The position numbers and the translations under genes were made by a program. Under the pieces are notes generated by a model that saw only the letters and a list, made by a program, of their open reading frames with translations, had not been told where the DNA came from and searched no databases. A stretch of 64,000 nucleotides of DNA from Alteriqipengyuania_B sp035481675 (GTDB lineage: Bacteria; Pseudomonadota; Alphaproteobacteria; Sphingomonadales; Sphingomonadaceae): contig NZ_JAYJJW010000001.1 in the NCBI RefSeq assembly GCF_035481675.1, forward strand, positions 1,364,001-1,428,000, given 5' to 3'. This document shows positions 8,799 through 16,505 of this stretch, one piece after another. The stretch's first letter is position 1; each line of letters starts with the position of its first letter.

Positions 8799-10270
8799 AC
8801 GGCGGCAAGGCGCCCGACATCGTCGTGCTCGGCGGCGGGAGCGCGGGCTGGATCACCGCCGCCCTGCTCCACCACGCATGGGCCGACAAGGGCGCGTCGG
8901 TTACGCTGGTCGAAAGCCCCGCCATCGGCATCATCGGTGTGGGCGAAGGCTCCACCCCGCAGCTGAAGGCGTTCTTCGACCTGCTCGGCATCGATGAAGC
9001 GGAATGGATGCCCGCCTGCGACGCGACCTACAAGCTGGGCATCCGTTTTTCCGGCTGGAGCGCGCGGCCCGGCTTCGAATCCTATTTCCACCCCTTCCCC
9101 GGCCCCACCGACCTCCACACCCAGCCCGCTTTCGAGCAAGCCTGCGCGGCCCAGCGGCGCGGATACGAGGCGGGCGCGCATCCCGACCGCTGGTTCCTCG
9201 CCACCCGGTTGGCGGACGAGGCGAAGGCACCGCAAGCGGGCGATAACTTCCCCTTCGCGCCAAGCTATGGCTACCACTTCGATGCGCACAAGCTGGGCGC
9301 GTTCCTGCGCGAATGGTGCGTTTCGCGCGGCGTCGTCCACCGCGAAGCGCAAGTCGCCGATGTCGAGGTGGCGGCGGGCGAGGTACAGGCGCTCGTCTGC
9401 GAAGACGGCGCGCGGATAGGGGGCGACCTGTTCGTCGACTGCTCGGGCTTCCGCGCGGTGATCGCAGAAGCGCTCGGCAGCGAATTCCAGTCCTATGGCG
9501 AGAACCTGTTCGCCGATCGCGCCGTGGTAATGCCGACGCCGCGCGATGGAACACGCATCATGCCGGCCACCGGCGCCATCGCCATGCGCGCGGGCTGGCG
9601 CTGGTCGATCCCGCTCACCGGCCGCACCGGCAACGGCTACGTCTATTCATCGGCCCATATCTCCGACGACGAGGCGGCGGCCGGACTGGCGCGCGAATGC
9701 GGCGGCGACGCAGAGCCGCGTTTGCTGAGAATGCGGGTGGGTCGGATGCGTGAAAGCTGGCGCGGCAACTGCCTGGTCGCAGGCCTGTCGCAGGGCTTCA
9801 TCGAGCCGCTGGAGGCGACCGCGCTTCACATCGTGATCCACACCGCGCTCGAATTCATCCAGGCACACGAGCAAGGCGGGTTCACCGCCAGGCACCGCGA
9901 CGCGTTCAACGCTTCCATCGGGGAGCGGTACGACGGGATCCGCGACTACATCGTCGCCCATTACCGGCTCAACCGGCGCGACGGCGACTACTGGCGCGCC
10001 AACGCCGCGAACGATGCCATCTCCGACAGGCTGAAGGCGATGATGACCGCGTGGTTCACCCACCGCGACATCGCCGCCGCCAACCGCGAGCTCTATCCGA
10101 AGGAATATTATTCGAGCGCCAGCTGGCACTGCCTGTTTGCAGGCTATGGCAGCTTCCCGCCGCCGGAAAAGATGCAGCCGCTGCCCGCCGATGCGTCGCT
10201 GGCCGATCCGGCGCGGATTGATGCCATGCTGGCCGCCTGCGCGCGAAATTTCGGCGAATACGCGCCCTAG
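8795..10270 (+). CDS. Flavin-dependent halogenase, second copy
   Basis: Second member of the FAD-dependent halogenase family, 491 residues. GGGSAGW is at 13-19, the probable catalytic lysine is K80 (YKLGI), WxWxIP is at 268-273 and the active-site glutamate is E340 in PLEATA. The halide-binding segment therefore differs from the first copy (PLESTS), so the two are distinct subfamilies and not a recent duplication. ATG at 8795 is preferred because it overlaps the esterase stop (ATGA); a GTG at 8780 would give five more residues. There is no signal peptide. Its stop codon interlocks with the convergent queF stop (ctag, 10267-10270), leaving no room for a terminator between them. Natural substrate unknown. 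Confidence 0.9.
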   Translation: MNGGKAPDIVVLGGGSAGWITAALLHHAWADKGASVTLVESPAIGIIGVGEGSTPQLKAFFDLLGIDEAEWMPACDATYKLGIRFSGWSARPGFESYFHPFPGPTDLHTQPAFEQACAAQRRGYEAGAHPDRWFLATRLADEAKAPQAGDNFPFAPSYGYHFDAHKLGAFLREWCVSRGVVHREAQVADVEVAAGEVQALVCEDGARIGGDLFVDCSGFRAVIAEALGSEFQSYGENLFADRAVVMPTPRDGTRIMPATGAIAMRAGWRWSIPLTGRTGNGYVYSSAHISDDEAAAGLARECGGDAEPRLLRMRVGRMRESWRGNCLVAGLSQGFIEPLEATALHIVIHTALEFIQAHEQGGFTARHRDAFNASIGERYDGIRDYIVAHYRLNRRDGDYWRANAANDAISDRLKAMMTAWFTHRDIAAANRELYPKEYYSSASWHCLFAGYGSFPPPEKMQPLPADASLADPARIDAMLAACARNFGEYAP

Positions 10271-10734
10271 CCGCGGCCGCGGTAGCTCGCGACGCCCTGG
10301 TCCGGCACCCACAGGCCTTCGGGCGGTGCGCCGGTCTGCCAGAACACGTCGATGGGAATGCCGCCGCGCGGGTACCAGTACCCGCCGATGCGCAACCATT
10401 GCGGCTTCATTTCGTCCGTCAGGCGCTGTCCGATGCCGACGGTCACATCCTCGTGAAAGCCGCAGTGGTTGCGGAACGAGCCGAGGAAAAGCTTGAGGCT
10501 CTTCGATTCCACGATGGTCTCGCCCGGCGCGTAGTCGATCACGAGATGGGCGAAATCGGGCTGCCCGGTCACCGGGCACAGCGAGGTAAATTCGGGCGCG
10601 GCGAAGCGCACCATGTAAAGCGATCCCGCGCGCGGATTGGGCACGTAATCCAGCACCGCCTGTTCCGGCGATTGCGGCAGCGGGGTATCCTTGCCGAGGA
10701 ACTTCGGCACGCTCGTGTCTTCGGTGTCGCTCAT
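10267..10734 (-). CDS. queF: NADPH-dependent 7-cyano-7-deazaguanine reductase
   Basis: QueF reduces preQ0 to preQ1 in queuosine biosynthesis, a tRNA wobble modification, in the cytoplasm. At 155 residues it is the short, single-domain type related to GTP cyclohydrolase I. The catalytic cysteine is C53 in LCPVTGQPD. The family motif ESKSLK at 76-81 is followed by a conserved His/Glu pair in HCGFHE near 90-95. ATG at 10734 gives the normal family length, and upstream sequence in the same frame lacks homology-like character. It converges on the halogenase gene, sharing four bases at the stops. No other queuosine gene is visible in the window. Confidence 0.93.
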   Translation of the reverse strand: MSDTEDTSVPKFLGKDTPLPQSPEQAVLDYVPNPRAGSLYMVRFAAPEFTSLCPVTGQPDFAHLVIDYAPGETIVESKSLKLFLGSFRNHCGFHEDVTVGIGQRLTDEMKPQWLRIGGYWYPRGGIPIDVFWQTGAPPEGLWVPDQGVASYRGRG

Positions 10735-10866
10735 CGGCAACGCCCATGCCGCGATCTCGCCCGGCGCACAAGCCGCCCCATTGCGCGGGCGGATTAAGGG
10801 GCTATTCACGGCGGCGCTGCGCAAGGGGCAAAAGGCCGCCGGATGCGCGCCGCCTTTCGCAAGACC

Positions 10867-12069
10867 ATGACACGCCACACCGCACCTTCCCTGCTTGCAG
10901 TTGCCGCCGCAATGGCGATTGCCGCGCCGCTGCCGGCGATGGCCAGCGTCGGCGGCTTCCGCCTGCCCACGCCTTCGCCCACGCCGTCGCGCGAAGTGAT
11001 CGGCCCGGTCGCGCCCGACGTGCCGGAATCGCGCCAGACCCGCCGGCCGCAAGCTTCGCCGACGCCGACGCCCACTCCGCGCGCTACCGCCGTCACGCCG
11101 GCCCCCACGCCCACGGCAACCACGCCGCCGCGCCGCGGCGAAGTCGCGCAGCCGCAGCCCACCCGCTCGCAAGCCCCGCAGCCGCGCGCGACCGGCATCC
11201 CCTCGCCGCTGCCGCAGCAGGTGCCGGACAACCGTCCCGCCCCGACGATCGAGACGCCCGGGCCCCAGCCGACGGTCGGCGCAGACCCGTTCGATTTCGA
11301 CGAGGCCCCGTCCTCCGCCCCGGCTGCGCCCGCTGGCGAGGCAGGGCAGCCCGCAACGGCGAGCGAAGACAGCGGTGGAAGCAACTGGCTATACTATGCG
11401 CTCGGCCTGCTTGCCCTGCTGCTGGCTGCAGGCGCATTCCTGTGGGTTCGCGCGCGCGGCCTGCCGACTGCCGGGCCTGTCACAGCGCCGCAGATCGAGC
11501 GCCCCAAACCGCGCAAGCTCGCCGCCGACGCGCCCGCGTCCTCGCCTGCAGCAGCGCCTGCACCGGCACCGGTCATCGCCGCCGCATCGGGCCCGCTCGG
11601 CCTCGCCATGACATCGCGCCGGATCAGCCTTTCGATGATGGCTGCCACGCTCGATTACGAACTGACGCTGGTCAATTCGGGCAGCGAGACCATTCGCGGG
11701 ATCGAGGTGCAGGGCGACCTTGTCAGCGCGCACGCGTCGCTGCCCGCCGACCAGCAGGTCGCCGCCGCCGGCCGCCCGCTGGAGAAGCGCCACGCCATTG
11801 CCGAGCTGGCGCCGGGCGAAAACCAGGTCATCAAGGGCCAGATCCGCCTGCCGTTCAGCGCAATCCGCGCCGTGGCGCAAGGGCGCGCGCCGCTGCTGGT
11901 GCCGCTGTCGCGCTGGCGCATCGTGGCGCAGGAACCCGCGCTGGAACCGCTGGTGCAGACCTTCCTCGTCGGCCAGCCGTCGGATCGCCGCCAGCAAGGC
12001 ATCCAGCCCTTCCCGCTCGACAAGGGGCCGGGCGTCTTCGCGCCTCTGGTGCAGCGCAGCTTCGCCTGA
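10867..12069 (+). CDS. Proline/threonine-rich single-pass envelope protein, unknown function
   Basis: I do not recognise this family. Residues 1-26 look like a signal peptide ending PAMA. A region to about 170 is dominated by Pro, Thr, Ala and Ser with PTPTP-type runs, like a flexible or cell-wall-spanning linker. A hydrophobic helix at about 173-194 (YYALGLLALLLAAGAFLWV) is followed by ARG, giving a likely cytoplasmic C-terminal domain of about 200 residues. That domain holds long beta-like stretches (SLSMMAATLDYELTLVNSG) suggestive of an immunoglobulin-like fold. ATG at 10867 is preferred because the signal peptide begins right after it; ATG at 10843 would add eight residues. It appears monocistronic. 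Confidence 0.7.
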   Translation: MTRHTAPSLLAVAAAMAIAAPLPAMASVGGFRLPTPSPTPSREVIGPVAPDVPESRQTRRPQASPTPTPTPRATAVTPAPTPTATTPPRRGEVAQPQPTRSQAPQPRATGIPSPLPQQVPDNRPAPTIETPGPQPTVGADPFDFDEAPSSAPAAPAGEAGQPATASEDSGGSNWLYYALGLLALLLAAGAFLWVRARGLPTAGPVTAPQIERPKPRKLAADAPASSPAAAPAPAPVIAAASGPLGLAMTSRRISLSMMAATLDYELTLVNSGSETIRGIEVQGDLVSAHASLPADQQVAAAGRPLEKRHAIAELAPGENQVIKGQIRLPFSAIRAVAQGRAPLLVPLSRWRIVAQEPALEPLVQTFLVGQPSDRRQQGIQPFPLDKGPGVFAPLVQRSFA

Positions 12070-12161
12070 GCCGCGCAATTCCGCCATTCTGCGTGCTTTA
12101 CGGCGCCCCTTTACGCCGTTAACCCTCCTGTCCCCGCTCACGGCGTGGAGGAGACGCTGGG

Positions 12162-13004
12162 ATGGACAATCTGGTTAGCACGCAGTGGCTGGCGCAAAAT
12201 ATTGGCGCAAGCGACCTGCGCATCGTCGATGCCAGCAAGCATCTCGACCCGTCCCGCGATGCGCGCGCGGAATACGAGGCAGGCCATATTCCCGGCGCGG
12301 TCTTCATGGACCTCGACTCGCTGGTCGATAGCGATGCGGCCAGCCCCAACACCCTCCCCAGCCCCGAAAAATTTGCCAGCCGGATGCAGAAGCTCGGCCT
12401 CGGCGACGGCAGCCGCATCGTGGTCTATGACGACAGCCCGCTGAAAAGCGCGGCGCGCGGGTGGTTCATGCTGACCATGTTCGGCGCGCAATATGTCGCC
12501 GTGCTCGACGGCGGGCTCGCCAAATGGAAGGCGGAGGGGCGCGAGCTGGAAAGCGGCACCGTGAGCTTGCGCGAACGGCACTATACCGCCTGGGCCGACG
12601 ACCGGAAGCTGCGCGACAAGGACGCGGTCCTCACCAATATCGAGACCGGCAGGGAAGTGCTGGTCGATGCCCGCCCCGCCGCGCGCTTCACCGGTGAGGA
12701 GCCGGACATCCGCCCCGGCATCCCGAGCGGTCACATTCCCGGATCGCGCAATCTGCCGCACACGGCGCTGTTCCGCGACGACGGCACATGGAAATCCCCC
12801 GACGCCATCCGCGAGGTCTTCGCCGACGCAGGCATCGATCTCGACCGGCCGGTCATCACAAGCTGCGGCAGCGGGATGACGGCCGCAGTCCTCGCCTTCG
12901 CCCTTCACCAGATCGGCAAGCAGGACGTCGCCCTTTACGATGGCAGCTGGAGCGAGTGGGCCGCCGACAGCACGCTGCCGACCGCCCTTGGCCCGGCGGA
13001 CTGA
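12162..13004 (+). CDS. sseA: 3-mercaptopyruvate sulfurtransferase
   Basis: Two tandem rhodanese domains in 280 residues. The N-terminal domain (about 1-125) lacks the active cysteine, as is usual. The C-terminal domain carries the loop CGSGMTA with C235. A small uncharged loop of this CGSG(V/M)T type fits mercaptopyruvate sulfurtransferase better than thiosulfate sulfurtransferase, which normally has basic residues there. It transfers sulfur from 3-mercaptopyruvate to thiols or cyanide in the cytoplasm. A good ribosome site, GGAGGAGA, sits 8 bases before the ATG. metC follows after 20 bases and may be co-transcribed, fitting a shared role in cysteine sulfur handling. Confidence 0.9.
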   Translation: MDNLVSTQWLAQNIGASDLRIVDASKHLDPSRDARAEYEAGHIPGAVFMDLDSLVDSDAASPNTLPSPEKFASRMQKLGLGDGSRIVVYDDSPLKSAARGWFMLTMFGAQYVAVLDGGLAKWKAEGRELESGTVSLRERHYTAWADDRKLRDKDAVLTNIETGREVLVDARPAARFTGEEPDIRPGIPSGHIPGSRNLPHTALFRDDGTWKSPDAIREVFADAGIDLDRPVITSCGSGMTAAVLAFALHQIGKQDVALYDGSWSEWAADSTLPTALGPAD

Positions 13005-13024
13005 TTGCGGCTACAGCGCGAGCC

Positions 13025-14245
13025 ATGAGCAAGGCTTCGGACAGAGACCACGGCAAATACGGCAGCGGCACCCGCGCCGTCGGTGCGGGACGGCGCGAGG
13101 AATGGACGGGGCCGGTGGTCAACCCGCCCGTCTGGCGCGCCAGCACGCATCTCTATCCCGACAGCGCATCGCGCAAGGCGGGCCTGAAGCACAACGAGGA
13201 CGGCCATTTCTACTACGGCCGCCGCGGCAGCCCGACCCAGTGGGCGCTGGCCGACGCGCTGACCGAACTGGAACCCGGCGCCTTCGGCACGATGCTGTAT
13301 CCCAGCGGAACCAGCGCAATTTCTTCCGCCCTGCTGACAGTACTGAAGCCCGGCGACGTGCTGCTGGTGACCGACAACGCCTATGAACCCACGCGCACCA
13401 TCGCGAACGGCATATTGAAGCAGTTCGGCGTGGAAGCGCGCTATTTCGATCCGCTCGACATCGATGGCTACCGCGCGGCCTTTTGTGATCGGACGAAGGC
13501 GGTGATGCTGGAAAGCCCTGGCAGCCTGACGATGGAAGTGTGCGACGTTCCCGCGCTGGCAGCGATCGCGCGAGAGCATGGCGCGACCAGCCTGATCGAC
13601 AACACCTGGGCGGGATCGCTCGGCTTTGCGGCGCTGGAGCATGGCTGCGATATCGCGATCCAGTCGCTGACGAAGCATGTCGGCGGCCATTCGGACGTGA
13701 TGATGGGCTCCGCTGCTGCCGGGGAGCGTCTCTATCGCCGGCTGCGCCGCACGGCCCAGTCGCTCGGCATCGTGGTTTCGCCCGACGATGCGGCGCTCGC
13801 CTCCCGCGGCCTCAGGACAATGCCCCTGCGGCTCGAGCGAGCCACGCAGAGCGCGCTTGCGGTGGCCAAGTGGCTCGCGGCGCATCCCGCGGTGTCCGCG
13901 GTGCTGTGCCCCATGCTGCCGGGATCGCCAGGTCACGAGATTTGGCAGCGCGACTTCACGGGCGGCTGCGGCCTGTTCTCCTTCGCACTGCATGGCGGCG
14001 ACGAGGCTGCGCGGGCCCGCTTCATCGACGCGCTCGACCTGTTCGGCATCGGTTACAGCTGGGGCGGGTTCGAAAGCCTCGTCCTGCCGGTCGATCCCGC
14101 AACCTGCCGCAGCGCCACCCCTTGGCCGCGCGAGGGATCGCCAGTGCAAGGCCCGCTCGTGCGCCTTGCAATCGGGCTGGAAGACCCCGAAGACCTGATC
14201 GCAGACCTTGAGCGCGGTTTTGCCGCGATGGAGAACGACGCTTGA
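13025..14245 (+). CDS. metC: Cystathionine beta-lyase, PLP-dependent
   Basis: Member of the Cys/Met metabolism PLP-dependent enzyme family, 406 residues, of the MetC type that cleaves cystathionine to homocysteine, pyruvate and ammonia. The PLP lysine is K217 in SLTKHVGGHSD. The cofactor-binding YPSGTSAIS is at about 92-100 and IDNTWAG at about 191-197. The C-terminus contains the substrate-loop sequence SWGGFESL typical of beta-lyases. ATG at 13025 (MSKASDRD) gives a normal length; the longer open frame upstream overlaps sseA and is discarded. It follows sseA by 20 bases, and its stop overlaps a TTG start for the MscS channel. Confidence 0.9.
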   Translation: MSKASDRDHGKYGSGTRAVGAGRREEWTGPVVNPPVWRASTHLYPDSASRKAGLKHNEDGHFYYGRRGSPTQWALADALTELEPGAFGTMLYPSGTSAISSALLTVLKPGDVLLVTDNAYEPTRTIANGILKQFGVEARYFDPLDIDGYRAAFCDRTKAVMLESPGSLTMEVCDVPALAAIAREHGATSLIDNTWAGSLGFAALEHGCDIAIQSLTKHVGGHSDVMMGSAAAGERLYRRLRRTAQSLGIVVSPDDAALASRGLRTMPLRLERATQSALAVAKWLAAHPAVSAVLCPMLPGSPGHEIWQRDFTGGCGLFSFALHGGDEAARARFIDALDLFGIGYSWGGFESLVLPVDPATCRSATPWPREGSPVQGPLVRLAIGLEDPEDLIADLERGFAAMENDA

Positions 14246-15351
14246 ATACCGCCCTGTCCCAACAGGAAGCGCCCGCCCCCGCGGAAACCGCGGCGCCGGA
14301 AGGCGGCGGCGATGCCGGCCACTCGGCACCTGTAGGCGGTGACGCGGCACCGGCGGGCGTCAACGCGTTCGAGGCTCCGCAGGAAACGGCCGTGTCCGGC
14401 GCAGATGCCGTGCGCGACGCGGTGGCATCCAATCCCGGCACAGCGTCCGACGTGATCGACACGCTGGACGGGCTGGCCATCAGCTTTGCCGATACCCGCG
14501 TTTCCGTGTGGGACGGGATCGTGGTGCTGCTCGTCATTTTCGGCGTCTGGCTGTTCGCGTGGCTGGTCAGCAAGCTCGCCCACCGGGTGATCGGTCGGAT
14601 CACCAAACTGGGTGCGGCACGGCGCCTGCTGGTCGAAAAGCTGGTCACCATCGTGGTTTGGGCGGGCGCGATCCTGATCGGGATCGACATGCTGGGGATC
14701 GACCTCACCGCGCTGGCGGTATTCTCCGGCGCTTTCGGCCTCGCCATCGGTTTCGGCCTGCAGAAAACCTTCGGCAATTTGATCGCCGGGATCATCCTGC
14801 TGATGGACCGGTCGATCAAGCCGGGCGACGTGATCGCGGTGGCCGACCAGGCGGGCGCCGTTACTTTCGGCCAGATTCGCAAGATCGGCATTCGCGCCGT
14901 CTCCGTAACAACCCGGGACGAGCGCGAATATTTGATCCCGAACGAGAACCTGATGGTCAACCAGGTCGAAAACTGGAGCTATTCCAGCCGCAACGTGCGG
15001 ATCCAGGTGCCGGTCGGCGTCAGCTACAATTGCGACATCAAGCTGGCCGAAAAGCTCATGCTGGAGGCGGCGACGGAATGCGGCCGTGTGCTGAAATCGC
15101 CCAAACCGACCTGCTGGCTCGATGCCTATGGCGACAGCTCGGTCAACTTCATAATCCATTGCTGGATCCGCGATCCGGAACAGGGCGTCGGCAATGTGAA
15201 AAGCGAAGTGCTGAAGGTGCTGTGGGAGAAGTTCCAGGCCAACGGGATCGAGATTCCCTTCCCCCAGCGCGACCTCAACTTGCGCGGCAACGACCAGTTC
15301 GACCAGCTCGTCGCCGCCATCAGTCAGCGGATCGATACGCCCAAGGAATAG
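14242..15351 (+). CDS. MscS-family mechanosensitive channel
   Basis: Small-conductance mechanosensitive channel family, inner membrane, releasing solutes on hypo-osmotic shock. The N-terminal 80 or so residues are Ala/Glu/Pro-rich and probably disordered. Membrane helices lie at about 92-114 and 134-155. The pore-lining TM3 region with the glycine/alanine pattern SGAFGLAIGFGLQKTFGN runs straight into the MscS beta domain (SIKPGDVI). The C-terminus ends with the conserved IPFPQRDL. The proposed start is TTG at 14242, which overlaps the metC stop (TTGA). No earlier or better ATG exists before the core, so the start is less certain than the family. Confidence 0.85.
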   Translation: MNTALSQQEAPAPAETAAPEGGGDAGHSAPVGGDAAPAGVNAFEAPQETAVSGADAVRDAVASNPGTASDVIDTLDGLAISFADTRVSVWDGIVVLLVIFGVWLFAWLVSKLAHRVIGRITKLGAARRLLVEKLVTIVVWAGAILIGIDMLGIDLTALAVFSGAFGLAIGFGLQKTFGNLIAGIILLMDRSIKPGDVIAVADQAGAVTFGQIRKIGIRAVSVTTRDEREYLIPNENLMVNQVENWSYSSRNVRIQVPVGVSYNCDIKLAEKLMLEAATECGRVLKSPKPTCWLDAYGDSSVNFIIHCWIRDPEQGVGNVKSEVLKVLWEKFQANGIEIPFPQRDLNLRGNDQFDQLVAAISQRIDTPKE

Positions 15352-15401
15352 CGGTTTGCTGCGGCTTCCCGCACCCGCTTAAACTTCTGCTTCCCCCGGC
15401 C

Positions 15402-15411
15402 AAACGCGTTT
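15402..15411. repeat. Perfect 10-bp palindrome upstream of the sulfur operon
   Basis: AAACGCGTTT is a perfect palindrome in the 99-base gap between the MscS gene and cobA, 40 bases before the cobA start. It is a candidate operator for the cobA-cysI-cysH operon, but a palindrome this short can arise by chance. Confidence 0.3.
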
Positions 15412-15450
15412 TGCCTGTTGCGACGGCGCCCGCGCGCGCAGCTATGCTGC

Positions 15451-16209
15451 ATGAGCGAAACAGGAAAAGTCCATCTCGTCGGCGCAGGACCGGGTGATCC
15501 CGACCTGCTGACCCTGCGCGCAGCGCGGCTGATCGCAGAGGCGCGGATCATCGTGCATGACGGCCTCGTCGATCCCGCGATCCTCGCCCTCGCGCGGCCC
15601 GATGCGCGGCTGGTATCCGTCGCAAAGCGGCGCGCGCATCACACCCTGCCGCAGGAAGATATCTGCGCGCTGCTGGTGCAAGAGGCGCGGCGCGGCCACG
15701 ATGTCGTGCGGCTGAAAGGCGGCGATCCGCTGGTCTTCGGACGCGGCGGGGAAGAAGCGGAGGCCTGCCATGCCGCAGGCGTGCCCGTAGAGATCGTGCC
15801 CGGCATCAGCGCAGCCAACGGCGCTGCCGCGGCCGCGCAAATCGCCCTCACCCACCGCGACGCGGCCAGCATCGTCAGCTTTGTCGCCGGCCAGTGCAAG
15901 GGCCTTTCGGAGCAGGACTGGGCCGGTCTCGCCGGCAAGGGCCGCACGCTGGTGATCTACATGGGCGTGAAGACCGCACCGCAAATCGCGGAGAAGCTGA
16001 TGGCGGACGGGCTAGCCCCGCAAACGCCGGTCGCGGTGATCGAGAACGCGGCGCGGCCCGAAATGCGCGTGCTGCGCGGTATGCTGGCAGGCCTGCCCGA
16101 CCTCGTCGAGCGCGAGCTCGTCGTCAGCCCCGCACTCATCGTGATCGGCGAAGTGACCGCGCGCGAGAATGCCGCCGTGGCAGCGCTGGCAAGCGAGGTG
16201 GCGGCATGA
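15451..16209 (+). CDS. cobA: Uroporphyrinogen-III C-methyltransferase (siroheme synthesis)
   Basis: SAM-dependent enzyme that methylates uroporphyrinogen III at C2 and C7 to give precorrin-2, the first step toward the siroheme needed by the sulfite reductase encoded just downstream. At 252 residues it is the single-function SUMT form and lacks the CysG dehydrogenase/ferrochelatase half, which must be supplied elsewhere. Motifs are VGAGPGDPDLLTLRA near residues 9-23 and LKGGDPLVFGRGGEE near 88-102. ATG at 15451 is preferred over an in-frame TTG at 15418 because homology starts immediately. It overlaps the next gene by ATGA and opens a five-gene coupled operon. Confidence 0.92.
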   Translation: MSETGKVHLVGAGPGDPDLLTLRAARLIAEARIIVHDGLVDPAILALARPDARLVSVAKRRAHHTLPQEDICALLVQEARRGHDVVRLKGGDPLVFGRGGEEAEACHAAGVPVEIVPGISAANGAAAAAQIALTHRDAASIVSFVAGQCKGLSEQDWAGLAGKGRTLVIYMGVKTAPQIAEKLMADGLAPQTPVAVIENAARPEMRVLRGMLAGLPDLVERELVVSPALIVIGEVTARENAAVAALASEVAA

Positions 16210-16505
16210 ACCTCCTCACCGGAAACGACCTGTTGAGCGGCGCCGTCGTGTGGTGGGACGGCGAAAGCTGGACGACCGATATCGCCAAGGCCGTAGACGC
16301 GGGCGACGGAGGCGAGGCGATCATCGCCCGCGAGGAAGCCGCGCGCCGGGTCAACGCGCCCTACGTAGTGCCTGCCGAGAGAAACGCCGAAGGTATCCCC
16401 CGCCCGCTGCACGTGAAGGACCGCATCCGCGGCCTCGGCCCGACGGTGCGCCCCGACCTCACCCTGCAACCCGAAAACCCGGCTGCGATCCGGGAGGTGA
16501 TCTGA
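16206..16505 (+). CDS. DUF2849 protein, small partner of sulfite reductase
   Basis: A 99-residue soluble protein with no signal peptide or membrane segment. It resembles DUF2849, a family found almost only between cobA/cysG and cysI in alphaproteobacterial sulfur operons. It contains WWDGESWTTD near 16-25 and the C-terminal VKDRIRGLGPTVRPDL. No catalytic motif or cysteine is visible. It overlaps cobA by ATGA and cysI by TGATG, so it is made in step with them. A role in siroheme loading, assembly or electron transfer to CysI is possible, but nothing in the sequence decides between these. Confidence 0.82.
   Translation: MNLLTGNDLLSGAVVWWDGESWTTDIAKAVDAGDGGEAIIAREEAARRVNAPYVVPAERNAEGIPRPLHVKDRIRGLGPTVRPDLTLQPENPAAIREVI

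Noticed and set aside
12096..12115. ACGGCG/CGCCGT hairpin as terminator of the PT-rich protein gene
   Set aside because: The stem is only 6 bp with an 8-base loop and no T-run follows; it is common in this base composition.
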